This document shows, piece by piece, positions 1 to 6,569 of a DNA stretch of 6,600 nucleotides. The position numbers and the translations under genes were made by a program. The DNA lies in NCBI GenBank assembly GCA_012032975.1, contig JAAUPU010000172.1:1-6600 (forward strand), written 5' to 3'. The notes under the pieces were generated by a model. It ran no database searches, was not told the DNA's origin, and saw nothing but the letters and a program-made list of their open reading frames with translations. The first letter of the stretch is position 1, and each line of letters starts with the position of its first letter. Source of the DNA: Caldilineaceae bacterium (GTDB lineage Bacteria > Chloroflexota > Anaerolineae > Caldilineales > Caldilineaceae).

Positions 1-1
1 C

Positions 2-19
2 TGGCAATTTCGCTTGCCA
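2..19. repeat. Short perfect inverted repeat upstream of the lipoprotein gene
   Basis: TGGCAA at 2-7 is repeated in inverted form as TTGCCA at 14-19, around a 6-nt spacer. It could be the weak stem of a terminator for a gene to the left, followed by a short T-containing stretch, or a dyad operator for the lipoprotein gene about 80 nt downstream. A 6-bp dyad can easily arise by chance, so only the symmetry is claimed. Confidence 0.3.
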
Positions 20-32
20 TTGTCCACTACTG

Positions 33-63
33 TGTCAACCCAAATATTCCATTCAGATATCAT
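33..63 (+). promoter_or_regulatory. Possible sigma-70-like promoter for the lipoprotein gene
   Basis: A TATCAT hexamer at 58-63 could serve as a -10 box. The only -35-like element is TGTCAA at 33-38, at a long 19-nt spacing. The region is locally AT-rich and lies about 40 nt before the start codon, where a promoter would be expected. The matches are weak, so this is a candidate only. Confidence 0.2.
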
Positions 64-86
64 CATTTTCTTGGCGATTTATCCAT

Positions 87-93
87 AAAGGAG
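87..93 (+). promoter_or_regulatory. Ribosome binding site of the lipoprotein gene
   Basis: A strong Shine-Dalgarno core, AAAGGAG, ends 7 nt before the ATG at 101. It fixes the start of the lipoprotein gene and agrees with the signal peptide beginning directly at that ATG. Confidence 0.8.
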
Positions 94-100
94 ACTGTAC

Positions 101-1781
101 ATGCTGGCGAAACCGAAGATTGTCAGAATCTTTCTGGTCTTAGTCGTCGTCAGTCTGTTGTTGGGTGCATGTGGCGGAGGCGACTCGGGCAAGACTTGGT
201 TTAACTTGCCATCCGTCGCCTTGAGGGTCAATGCTGACGGAAACGCCTCACTCTGGGGCTTTAACCTCGGCCCTGTATTGCAGACGTCCCTGATTCAACA
301 GCTGCAGGGAGCCGATATCCAGAAGCTCGAACTTCGGATTGGCTATAATGGTGTGCATCTCTATGTCAACGGAAATGACCTGCCATACATCTCTTGGGAT
401 CAGACGTCTGTCGAGACATTGCAGGTTGTGCTTGAGACGCTTCCTACGGTGCCCAATGGCGCACAGATTGCCCAGGCATTGCCCTGGTTGCGTACGATTG
501 GGTTGGGCGCTGCACTGTACATTGCCCCACCATCGGGAACGGCTGCTCTAGATATTCCATCCTGGACTGGCGAAACCACCGTCACGCCCGACACCGTGGC
601 GGAGCCAACGATTGGACCCATCACGATCGGTGCAATTGTCTTTGACCCGGATGGCAACGCCGTCATTGAGGGAATGCCACTCTCTACCCTCGAACAACTT
701 ACGGGTTCATCGTTGCCGTTGAGACTGGATGCCAACACGTTGGCGCTTCTGGAGTCTTTGGGCCTGGAATCGATTCTCATCATGACCCAGCCAAATGGCA
801 TTGACCTGTTCATGAATCAGAACCCACTGCCGGGACTCGCCTATGACACCGCGTCGCTGGAGCAGACCGCTACGTTGGCGGCTGCATTTGTCACGGATCC
901 GGCGCAGCTTGCCACGATCGATCAGGTACTCACGATCTTGCCCGGCGCGGAGATCCAAGTGGGTGTCTCATTCACCGGCGAGCCAATCGTCGAAACCGAC
1001 CTGGGTACGATCAGGTTTGCAGTTACCGCCGACGGGACGATCGTTTTGGCTGGCATCCCGGTCGCGGCAAATGCCATCCCGCGGAGACTGTCGGCAACCT
1101 TCAGGAAGCCAATGTACAGCAGTTGGACCTTGACCTGAACTCTGACGGTTTGTTTGTTGCCACGAATGGTCTGATCTTGCCGACCATTACGTGGACGCCA
1201 GAATCGTTGGCCACGCTGACTACGGCGATGGCGCCGATGGCGGGTGTGGATGCTGGCGCTATCAACGAGGTCTTGGGAGTGGTCTTGGACACAGGTATCA
1301 AGCTCTCGCTTCAGGTGCCCCCAGCCGACGGCGCAGAGCCGGTTGACATTCCCGAAGAGGTGGATGTCACGATGGCTGAGCCTGACCTGGGTGAGTTTGC
1401 AGCGCCTTTCTTCCGAGCATCAGCTACCTACAATCAGACTGAGTTGCAGCAGCTTGGCACGCTTGAGACAAGCGAACTGGCTCAGTATGGGATCGCTCTG
1501 CCGGCCAACCTGCCGCCCGATGTAGCGGCGATGCTCTATGCGCTGGGCGCCAGTGAAGTAAAGGCGGCCACTGGCCCTGGTCACCTAGACTTACGTCTGG
1601 ACGGCGACAGTGCGTTGATGGTCAACTACGATGTGGACGCCTGCGCCGTGCGCTTGCCGTCGCTGGGCCGTTCCTGGAAGATTCGCCGCTCACGGATCCT
1701 GGCATCGCACAGCTGGTCGATGAGCAGATTCTGCCTCTGGTGCCTGGCGCAGATTTTGATGTCACCATCACGCTTCAATAG
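101..1781 (+). CDS. Secreted modular lipoprotein of unknown function (reading frame broken twice)
   Basis: I do not recognise a named family. The product starts with a type II signal peptide: basic residues K4, K6 and R9, a hydrophobic stretch at about 10-22, and lipobox L21-G22-A23-C24, followed by a Gly-rich tether. It should therefore be lipid-anchored at the outer face of the cytoplasmic membrane or in the envelope. The rest consists of about four tandem diverged modules, beginning near residues 40, 178 and 304 and then after nt 1410. Each combines a DGNA/DGT-like strand, a line of the type 'nGvhLyvNGn-LP-isWd', a helix of the type 'SvetL', and a closing strand after a 'PGA-i' turn. A Thr/Pro-rich linker lies at about 152-175. 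The uninterrupted frame stops at 1138. One extra C in the run at 1078-1080 joins it to the frame that continues past 1123. A second extra C at 1640-1641 restores a module-like ending that stops at 1779-1781, giving about 560 residues. Without the second repair the frame would run to 1797 with an atypical Arg/Ser/Cys-rich tail. A hairpin terminator follows 27 nt after the repaired stop. Confidence 0.75.
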
Positions 1782-1807
1782 CGACACAGGACCGTGATGT
1801 TGAAAAG

Positions 1808-1846
1808 AAAAGAGGGGCCACCGATTCAATCGGTGGCCCCTCTTTT
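1808..1846. terminator. Strong bidirectional intrinsic terminator
   Basis: A perfect 18-bp inverted repeat has arms at 1808-1825 and 1829-1846 and a 3-nt centre, TCA. Its core, GAGGGGCCACCGAT, is GC-rich. The outer pairs are AAAA and TTTT, so a U-tract follows the stem on the + strand. An A-rich stretch at 1803-1811 gives a U-tract on the - strand. It sits between the lipoprotein gene (+) and the dehydratase gene (-), which converge, so it can end both transcripts. Confidence 0.93.
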
Positions 1847-1940
1847 GATATGACGAGATGGTGTGGATAGCCCCTCAGGTTTGAAGAGCCTCTAGTTGAG
1901 CACAGCGAGATGTCGCCGTATCAGCAACGACGACGCGGTA

Positions 1941-3938
1941 TCAGATGGTTGCAGTGCCGCTATGAAGCTGTAGTTCGCTGCCCACCGGCTCGATTGACCC
2001 TGTTCCTTTTTCCTCTACAGGATGCCGGGTATATTCTGGCACCAGATACTGCAACTGGCGAATGATCTGCTGCGAGTCGTTGTTACGCGCGGCAAGTTCA
2101 AGGTTCTGGATGCTTAGGTCAAGGTTGGTCGGAACCAGGCTGCCTGCATTGGCGGCGATAAATACCTTCTCGTGGCGCGTTCGCTCGTACCGTTCACCGG
2201 ACACAAAAAGCTCCTCGAAGAGCTTCTCACCGGGGCGGCTGCCCGTGAACACGATATCGATATCCCGCTCTTCCTCCAGCCCAGAAAGGCGTATCAGGTC
2301 GCGGGCAAGGTCGACGATGCGCACAGGATCCCCCATGTCCAGCACAAACGCCTCTCCGCCCGTCCCCAGAACCGCCGCCTGCAACACGAGCTGCACCGCC
2401 TCTGGAATGGTCATGAAATAGCGTTTCATCTCCGGGTCGGTGACAGTCACCGGCCCGCCCGCCGCAATCTGTCGTCGGAACGTCAACACCACGCTGCCAC
2501 GACTCCCCAAGACATTGCCGAAGCGCACGGCCATGAACGCACGCCCGCTCTGCTTGGCGGCCTGATGCACGATCAGTTCGGCGACACGCTTGCTGACTCC
2601 CATAATGCTGGTCGGGTTGACAGCCTTGTCGGTGGAGATCATGACCAGACGCTCGACATCGGTGGTCAGTGCGGCCGCGACGACATTGCGGGTTCCCACG
2701 ATGTTGTTGGTGACCGCCTCGGCTGGATTGTACTCCATCAGCGGCACATGTTTGTGGGCTGCCGCGTGGAAGACGATCTCGGGTCGTTTCTGCTTGAACA
2801 ACGCGTTCACGCGGTCGGGGAAACGTATGTCAGCGATCAGCGGGTGGAGCGCGACGTCGCTGACGCCAAGGCCATTCAACTCCCCCATGATCTCGAACAC
2901 CGAATTCTCACCGTGGCCGATGACGATCAACTCAGCAGGTTTGCAACGGATGATCTGACGACAAAGTTCGCCGCCGATGGAGCCGCCGCCACCTGTCACC
3001 AGGACGCGCCGCCCGGCTATCAGGCGTCGCACATCCTCGATCTCAATTCGGACAGGCTCGCGCCGCAAAAGATCCTCGATGTCCACATTGCGCAACTGGC
3101 TGACATCCACCGCGCTGTCCAACAGTTCATACATTCCAGGAATAATCTGCGGGGTGACATGGGCGGCTTTGCAGATGCCTACAATCTCACGAATGTCCTT
3201 GCCCGATGCAGTTGGCATTGCGATGATGATCTGGTCCACCTGATATTTGCGGACAAGGGAAGGGATGGCCTTGCGATTTCCCAAGACCGGCGTGCTCTGG
3301 ATGCGGATGCCGATTTTCGCTGGGTCGTCATCCACAAAGCCCACGATGTCAAACGGCAACTGCGGGTTCCGGCGAATCTCGCGCGCGATCATCACGCCTG
3401 CACTCCCCGCGCCCATGATCAATGCAGTGCGCGGCGTTGTGTCAGACGACCTTGGCACATGGCGCCAACTGTCCGCCATACGGATGCTCAGCCGACTGGC
3501 TGCAATTGCGCCTGCAACCAGGAGGGTATCGATCAGCGGCACCGAGCGCGGCAGGAAAACGTAGGGTCGAAGCCCAGAATTCCAGTCAACAATCCAGCGT
3601 GAAATGAAGAACAGGATCACGATGCAGCCCGACGAGACCAACACCGCAGTGATGATCTGCTGAAGCTCCTCGACGCTGGCATAGCGCCAGAACCGCTTGT
3701 ACATGTCCATCTCGTAAAAGACGGCAAGGCGGATCAGCAACGCCAGCAGCGTATAGACGACCAGCGCGGGCATGTATCGTTCGATGCTGACAACCCGGTC
3801 GGTGCGAAGCACCAGGGCAAATGCGGGTGTGACGCACAAGATCAGCACATCGACAATGAAGAAATGTCGATTGCGCAGACCCATCATTCTCGAAAAGAAG
3901 CGCCGGGTTGGATTCTCAATTGCAGAAGGTATGCGCAT
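1941..3938 (-). CDS. pglF: UDP-GlcNAc 4,6-dehydratase (PglF/CapD/WbpM type), membrane-bound
   Basis: This 665-residue protein has the full architecture of the large membrane-bound nucleotide-sugar dehydratases. The N-terminal 150 residues hold hydrophobic segments (about 27-45, 57-76, 95-113 and 134-150) and the family signature Y80-K-R-F-W-R-Y-A-S. A first Rossmann-like domain begins at GAGSAG (176-181). The catalytic SDR domain begins at TGGGGSIGGE (315-324). Family features include HAAAHKHVPLME (391-402) and the catalytic T436-D437-K438. M446-x3-K450 stands where classical SDRs have Tyr-x3-Lys; this substitution is characteristic of PglF-type dehydratases. RFGNVLGSRGSV (472-483) and RPGEKLFEEL (568-577) complete the domain. 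It converts UDP-GlcNAc to the UDP-4-keto-6-deoxy sugar, the first step of diacetylbacillosamine synthesis, at the inner membrane. The neighbouring aminotransferase, acetyltransferase and PglC favour that role over a capsule- or flagellin-sugar dehydratase. No clear Shine-Dalgarno precedes ATG 3938, so the start is less certain than the gene. Confidence 0.93.
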   Translation of the reverse strand: MRIPSAIENPTRRFFSRMMGLRNRHFFIVDVLILCVTPAFALVLRTDRVVSIERYMPALVVYTLLALLIRLAVFYEMDMYKRFWRYASVEELQQIITAVLVSSGCIVILFFISRWIVDWNSGLRPYVFLPRSVPLIDTLLVAGAIAASRLSIRMADSWRHVPRSSDTTPRTALIMGAGSAGVMIAREIRRNPQLPFDIVGFVDDDPAKIGIRIQSTPVLGNRKAIPSLVRKYQVDQIIIAMPTASGKDIREIVGICKAAHVTPQIIPGMYELLDSAVDVSQLRNVDIEDLLRREPVRIEIEDVRRLIAGRRVLVTGGGGSIGGELCRQIIRCKPAELIVIGHGENSVFEIMGELNGLGVSDVALHPLIADIRFPDRVNALFKQKRPEIVFHAAAHKHVPLMEYNPAEAVTNNIVGTRNVVAAALTTDVERLVMISTDKAVNPTSIMGVSKRVAELIVHQAAKQSGRAFMAVRFGNVLGSRGSVVLTFRRQIAAGGPVTVTDPEMKRYFMTIPEAVQLVLQAAVLGTGGEAFVLDMGDPVRIVDLARDLIRLSGLEEERDIDIVFTGSRPGEKLFEELFVSGERYERTRHEKVFIAANAGSLVPTNLDLSIQNLELAARNNDSQQIIRQLQYLVPEYTRHPVEEKGTGSIEPVGSELQLHSGTATI

Positions 3939-4148
3939 GGGCTGTTACTCGCGGCTTCTGGAACAGGCAAGGTTTCTTCGGGGCAGGTGTGAAACGTCTG
4001 CGACCGCCAACGCATTCGCACGCCAGCGGATCCATCGTGTCTGCGTCAGTATAGCATAGGTTCTGTGCGGGATGGCAGAAAGAAGGCAAATGGAGAGCGG
4101 GCGGAGAGCAGCCTGGAGGTCGGTTTCTGGCCAATCGGCAACGCGTTT
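3939..4148. other. 210-nt spacer between aminotransferase and dehydratase genes
   Basis: This is the only sizeable gap inside the - strand operon. Open frames that cross it have no family-like content and no ribosome binding site, so I see no gene here. It contains a candidate promoter for the dehydratase gene and about 100 nt of possible leader. No convincing terminator hairpin was seen after the aminotransferase stop, so readthrough from upstream also seems possible. Confidence 0.5.
4048..4056 (-). promoter_or_regulatory. Candidate extended -10 promoter for the dehydratase gene
   Basis: Read on the - strand, TGC directly precedes TATACT, forming TGCTATACT, a good extended -10 element. No good -35 hexamer lies at the right distance upstream, which extended -10 promoters tolerate. 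It would start transcription near 4041 and leave a leader of about 100 nt before ATG 3938. This would allow the dehydratase gene to be expressed separately from the upstream genes. Confidence 0.35.
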
Positions 4149-5310
4149 TTAGCGCGAAGCGAACGCTGCCATGCGCTGGCGAATCGCATCCACAACCCGC
4201 TCCAAATCTGTCTCACTGAGGCTGGAGCCAGAGGGCAGACAAAGGCCTTGTTCAAACAGCCCGCTCGCCACATCCCCGCCCACACTCTCGCATCCTTGAA
4301 AACTGGCTGCAGGTGCATCGGTTTCCATACTGGACGAGCCTCGATATTCTCCGACTCCAGAGCGAGCCGAAGCCATTCGCGATCAAAGCCCGCCTCTGCT
4401 GGGTCGATGGTGATGCAGGTCAGCCATCGGGTGTGACTGCCCCAACTTGCTTCCGGCATAAAGCGGATGCCTGGCAGATGTGAGAGCGCTTCGTAGTAAT
4501 AGTCGAAGTTGCGTCGGCGGAACTGGACATGTCCCTCCAGCGCCAAAAGCTGGCCGCGTCCGATTCCGGCCAATATATTGCTCATGCGGTAATTGTAGCC
4601 GGATTTCGGTCATGTTCGTAATGGGGGGCTGGCTCACGGGCCTGGGTGGCGAGCTTCCGTGCATGGTCGATCAGTGCGCCATCGTCGGAGACGAGCATTC
4701 CGCCTCCAGACGTGGTGATGATCTTGTTGCCGTTGAAAGAATAGAGACCCGCTTGGCCCAGCGTGCCTGCTGCACGGCCCTTGTAGGTGCTTCCCAGCGC
4801 CTCCGCTGCATCTTCGATCAGCGGAATTCCATATCGCTCACATACAGCGATGATGGGATCCATATTCGCACACTGACCGTAGAGATGCACAACCACCACT
4901 GCCGCCGGCAACTGTCCCGCCCGCGCCTTGCGCTCAATTGTCTCTGCAAGCAGGCCGGGATCCATGTTCCACGACTGTAGCTCGCTATCGACAAACACGG
5001 GGCGCGCACCAAGATAAATGATGGGGTTGACGCTGGCGGCAAAGGTCAGCGTGGAAACCAGAACCTCGTCGCCGGGGCCGACGCCCACAAGCTGCAGAGC
5101 AAGGTGGAGTGCGGCGGTGCCCGAAGAAAGCGCGACTGCGTGTCGACTCCCCACCAGTTCGGCGAATTCTCGCTCGAAGGCATCCACATTTGGCCCCACC
5201 GGCGCGATCCAGTTGGTGGCGAACGCCTCTTCGACAAAGTGTTGTTCGTGACCAGACATATGGGGGGCGGACAAGTAGATACGCGGAAGTTGATCTGTCA
5301 AGGAATTCAC
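4149..5310 (-). CDS. pglE: UDP-4-keto-6-deoxy-sugar aminotransferase (DegT/PglE type), reading frame broken twice
   Basis: A PLP-dependent sugar aminotransferase of the DegT/DnrJ/EryC1 family. After repair it has about 387 residues, the usual family length. Motifs in order: SSGTAALHLAL (62-72), DEVLVSTLTFAAS (81-93), the cofactor-binding IEDAAEALG (165-173), and SFNGNK (191-196) with K196 as the expected PLP lysine. GYNYRMSN, RPVWKPMHLQP and GLCLPSGSSL follow. It should aminate C4 of the keto sugar made by the PglF-like dehydratase. The frame from 5310 breaks at about 4601-4611, just before GYNYRMSN; adding one C next to the GG at 4608-4609 restores it. It breaks again at about 4274-4285; adding one G in that G-rich run (- strand) restores VGGDV-like sequence through to the stop at 4149. 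I chose the GTG at 5310 because it overlaps the upstream stop as GTGA. The frame is open further upstream, but that part lies inside the acetyltransferase gene. A TTG at 5301 is an alternative start. As given, the sequence would not encode a full-length enzyme. Confidence 0.88.
5307..5310 (-). promoter_or_regulatory. GTGA start/stop overlap coupling acetyltransferase and aminotransferase
   Basis: The acetyltransferase stop TGA (5309-5307) and the aminotransferase start GTG (5310-5308) share bases in a 4-nt GTGA overlap. Such overlaps usually indicate translational coupling. This one decides the aminotransferase start. An AAAGG stretch lies just upstream, but too close to the GTG for ideal Shine-Dalgarno spacing. 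Confidence 0.65.
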
Positions 5311-5945
5311 ACCTTTGCTCGATTGGAACGGGCCGGCACGCCAACGACCACGCACTCGTCCCCTATGTTTGTAGTCACTACACCGCCTGCGCCGACCACA
5401 GACCATGCACCCACTGTGCGTTGAGGCATGATGGTTGAACCGATCCCGATCAGCGTGCCCGTCCCAACTCGGACATCGCCGCCCAGGTGGGCGCCCGGGC
5501 CAATATGGACGTGGTCCCCAAGTACGTTGTGGTGATCCACCGTGGCGCCTGTGTTGATGATCACGTTGGCGCCGATGCGGCTACCAGGGTTGACAATTGC
5601 GCCGGCACAGAGCACGCTGCCTGGCCCGACCTCTACATCACCGCCGACTATCGACGACGGATGGTAGGCAGTAACGATAAACTGGTTGCAATCTTGCATC
5701 TCCTCGAACAGGCGATGTCGAGTTGGGTTGTGACCAATGCCAATGATCACGGCGTCGTGTTCGATATCATCGATCTGGTCGATGGTCCCCAGAATCGGCA
5801 ACCCCAACCGCCGCTCTCCCAGCAACGTTCGATCATCGTCCAGGTAACCCAGCGGCGCAAGCGTCGAGCCGCGGGACGCCGCCTGCAAGAGAATGTCCGC
5901 GACCACCTGTGCATGTCCGCCAGCCCCCAAAATCAGCACGCGCAT
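5307..5945 (-). CDS. pglD: Sugar acetyltransferase of the PglD/NeuD family
   Basis: A 212-residue protein with the two-part NeuD/PglD layout. The N-terminal Rossmann-like sugar-nucleotide domain starts at LGAGGHAQVVADI (6-18), with GYLDDD at 33-38. A left-handed beta-helix of hexapeptide repeats runs from about 95 to 205 (such as VEVGPGSVLCAGAIV and VRVGTGTLIGIGSTI). The D137-H138-H139 segment aligns with the family 'vdHdc' motif, whose His is the catalytic base (H138 here). The end, VVVGVPAR, is typical. It would transfer acetyl from acetyl-CoA to the C4 amine made by the neighbouring aminotransferase, giving UDP-N,N'-diacetylbacillosamine. The start at 5945 is preferred because the conserved fold begins there and it lies 4 nt after the PglC stop. 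The AGGAG upstream is only 1 nt from the ATG, so initiation may depend on coupling. The frame is open further upstream, but that stretch overlaps PglC and is unlike the family. NeuD-type sialic-acid O-acetylation is the main alternative function. Confidence 0.9.
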   Translation of the reverse strand: MRVLILGAGGHAQVVADILLQAASRGSTLAPLGYLDDDRTLLGERRLGLPILGTIDQIDDIEHDAVIIGIGHNPTRHRLFEEMQDCNQFIVTAYHPSSIVGGDVEVGPGSVLCAGAIVNPGSRIGANVIINTGATVDHHNVLGDHVHIGPGAHLGGDVRVGTGTLIGIGSTIMPQRTVGAWSVVGAGGVVTTNIGDECVVVGVPARSNRAKV

Positions 5946-5949
5946 GCTC

Positions 5950-6552
5950 CTACTGACTGCCTCGGAATTCTTCCATCGTCGCGTGTCCTGGCTGCGCCAC
6001 ACCCTCGCGGCTGACGATTTTCACAAAGGTAAGAATGATGATTTTCAAGTCCAGCCAGAGCGATTGATGTTCGACGTACCAGAGGTCAAGCTCAAACTTG
6101 CGCTCCCAAGTGACGGCGTTGCGACCGTTGATCTGCGCCCACCCGGTGATCCCAGGCTTGACCTCATGCCGCCTCATCTGGCGCGGCGTATAGAGCGGCA
6201 GATATTTCATGAGAAGCGGGCGAGGACCGACTAGGCTCATCTCGCCTTTCAAAACGTTCAAAAGCGCCGGCAACTCGTCTAGACTGGTACTGCGTAGAAA
6301 GCGTCCAAGAGGAGGCAGTCGTTGTTCGTCAGGCAGGAGGACACCGTCCGCGTCGCGGGCATCTGTCATGCTGCGAAATTTGCGCATCATGAAGGGTTTG
6401 CCGTCCAGCCCAGGCCGCGTCTGCCGGAAGAGTACCGGCGACCCAAGCTTCTGGCGCACCAGCAAGGCGACCACGGCCATTACAGGCGACAAGAGTAGCA
6501 GCGCAGGTACGGTGATGGCCAGATCGAAGAGGCGTTTGATAAAAGAGTACAT
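5950..6552 (-). CDS. pglC: Phosphoglycosyl transferase, PglC-type monotopic undecaprenyl-phosphate sugar transferase
   Basis: At 200 residues this has the minimal size of the small monotopic phosphoglycosyl transferases. The N-terminal re-entrant helix (about 5-32) carries the S22-P23 kink typical of PglC. RKFRSM (57-62) follows, then the catalytic dyad D92-E93 in TSLDELPAL, then SLVGPRPLL (106-114) and VKPGITGWAQINGRN (131-145). It transfers a phospho-sugar from a UDP-sugar to undecaprenyl phosphate on the cytoplasmic face, starting a lipid-linked glycan. With dehydratase, aminotransferase and acetyltransferase genes directly downstream, the likely donor is UDP-diacetylbacillosamine. Substrate choice cannot be read from sequence alone, and related enzymes use other UDP-sugars. 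It starts at ATG 6552, 17 nt after the stop of an upstream frame, with no strong Shine-Dalgarno. The stop TAG overlaps the AGGAG before the acetyltransferase gene. Confidence 0.92.
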   Translation of the reverse strand: MYSFIKRLFDLAITVPALLLLSPVMAVVALLVRQKLGSPVLFRQTRPGLDGKPFMMRKFRSMTDARDADGVLLPDEQRLPPLGRFLRSTSLDELPALLNVLKGEMSLVGPRPLLMKYLPLYTPRQMRRHEVKPGITGWAQINGRNAVTWERKFELDLWYVEHQSLWLDLKIIILTFVKIVSREGVAQPGHATMEEFRGSQ

Positions 6553-6569
6553 TGCGGTTCGCTACGGCT

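Noticed and set aside
1070..1125. Programmed ribosomal frameshifting in the lipoprotein gene
   Set aside because: I see no X-XXY-YYZ slippery site or evident downstream stimulatory hairpin. The same type of break occurs three more times in the window, including in a conserved enzyme that does not use recoding.
1123..1797. Separate second + strand gene after the lipoprotein
   Set aside because: It starts with a TTG in mid-module, has no ribosome binding site, and continues the third lipoprotein module. It is the same gene after a one-base loss.
2172..3602. Long + strand open frame (476 codons) opposite the dehydratase gene
   Set aside because: It is fully antisense to a clear PglF/CapD-type gene whose motifs span the whole region. 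Its translation is rich in His, Asp and Arg with no domain character, as expected of a GC-driven shadow frame.
4046..4585. Separate small gene starting at MSNILAGIG
   Set aside because: This ATG lies inside the conserved GYNYRMSN motif of the DegT family. The frame is the middle part of the broken aminotransferase, and its own C-terminal end past about 4280 is out of frame.
5311..5406. N-terminal extension of the aminotransferase up to 5406
   Set aside because: The added residues are Arg-rich, unlike the family, and lie within the acetyltransferase gene. The GTGA overlap at 5310 explains the start better.
5487..6014. + strand open frame of 175 codons opposite the acetyltransferase gene
   Set aside because: It is antisense to a well-supported PglD/NeuD gene, has no ribosome binding site, and no recognisable features.
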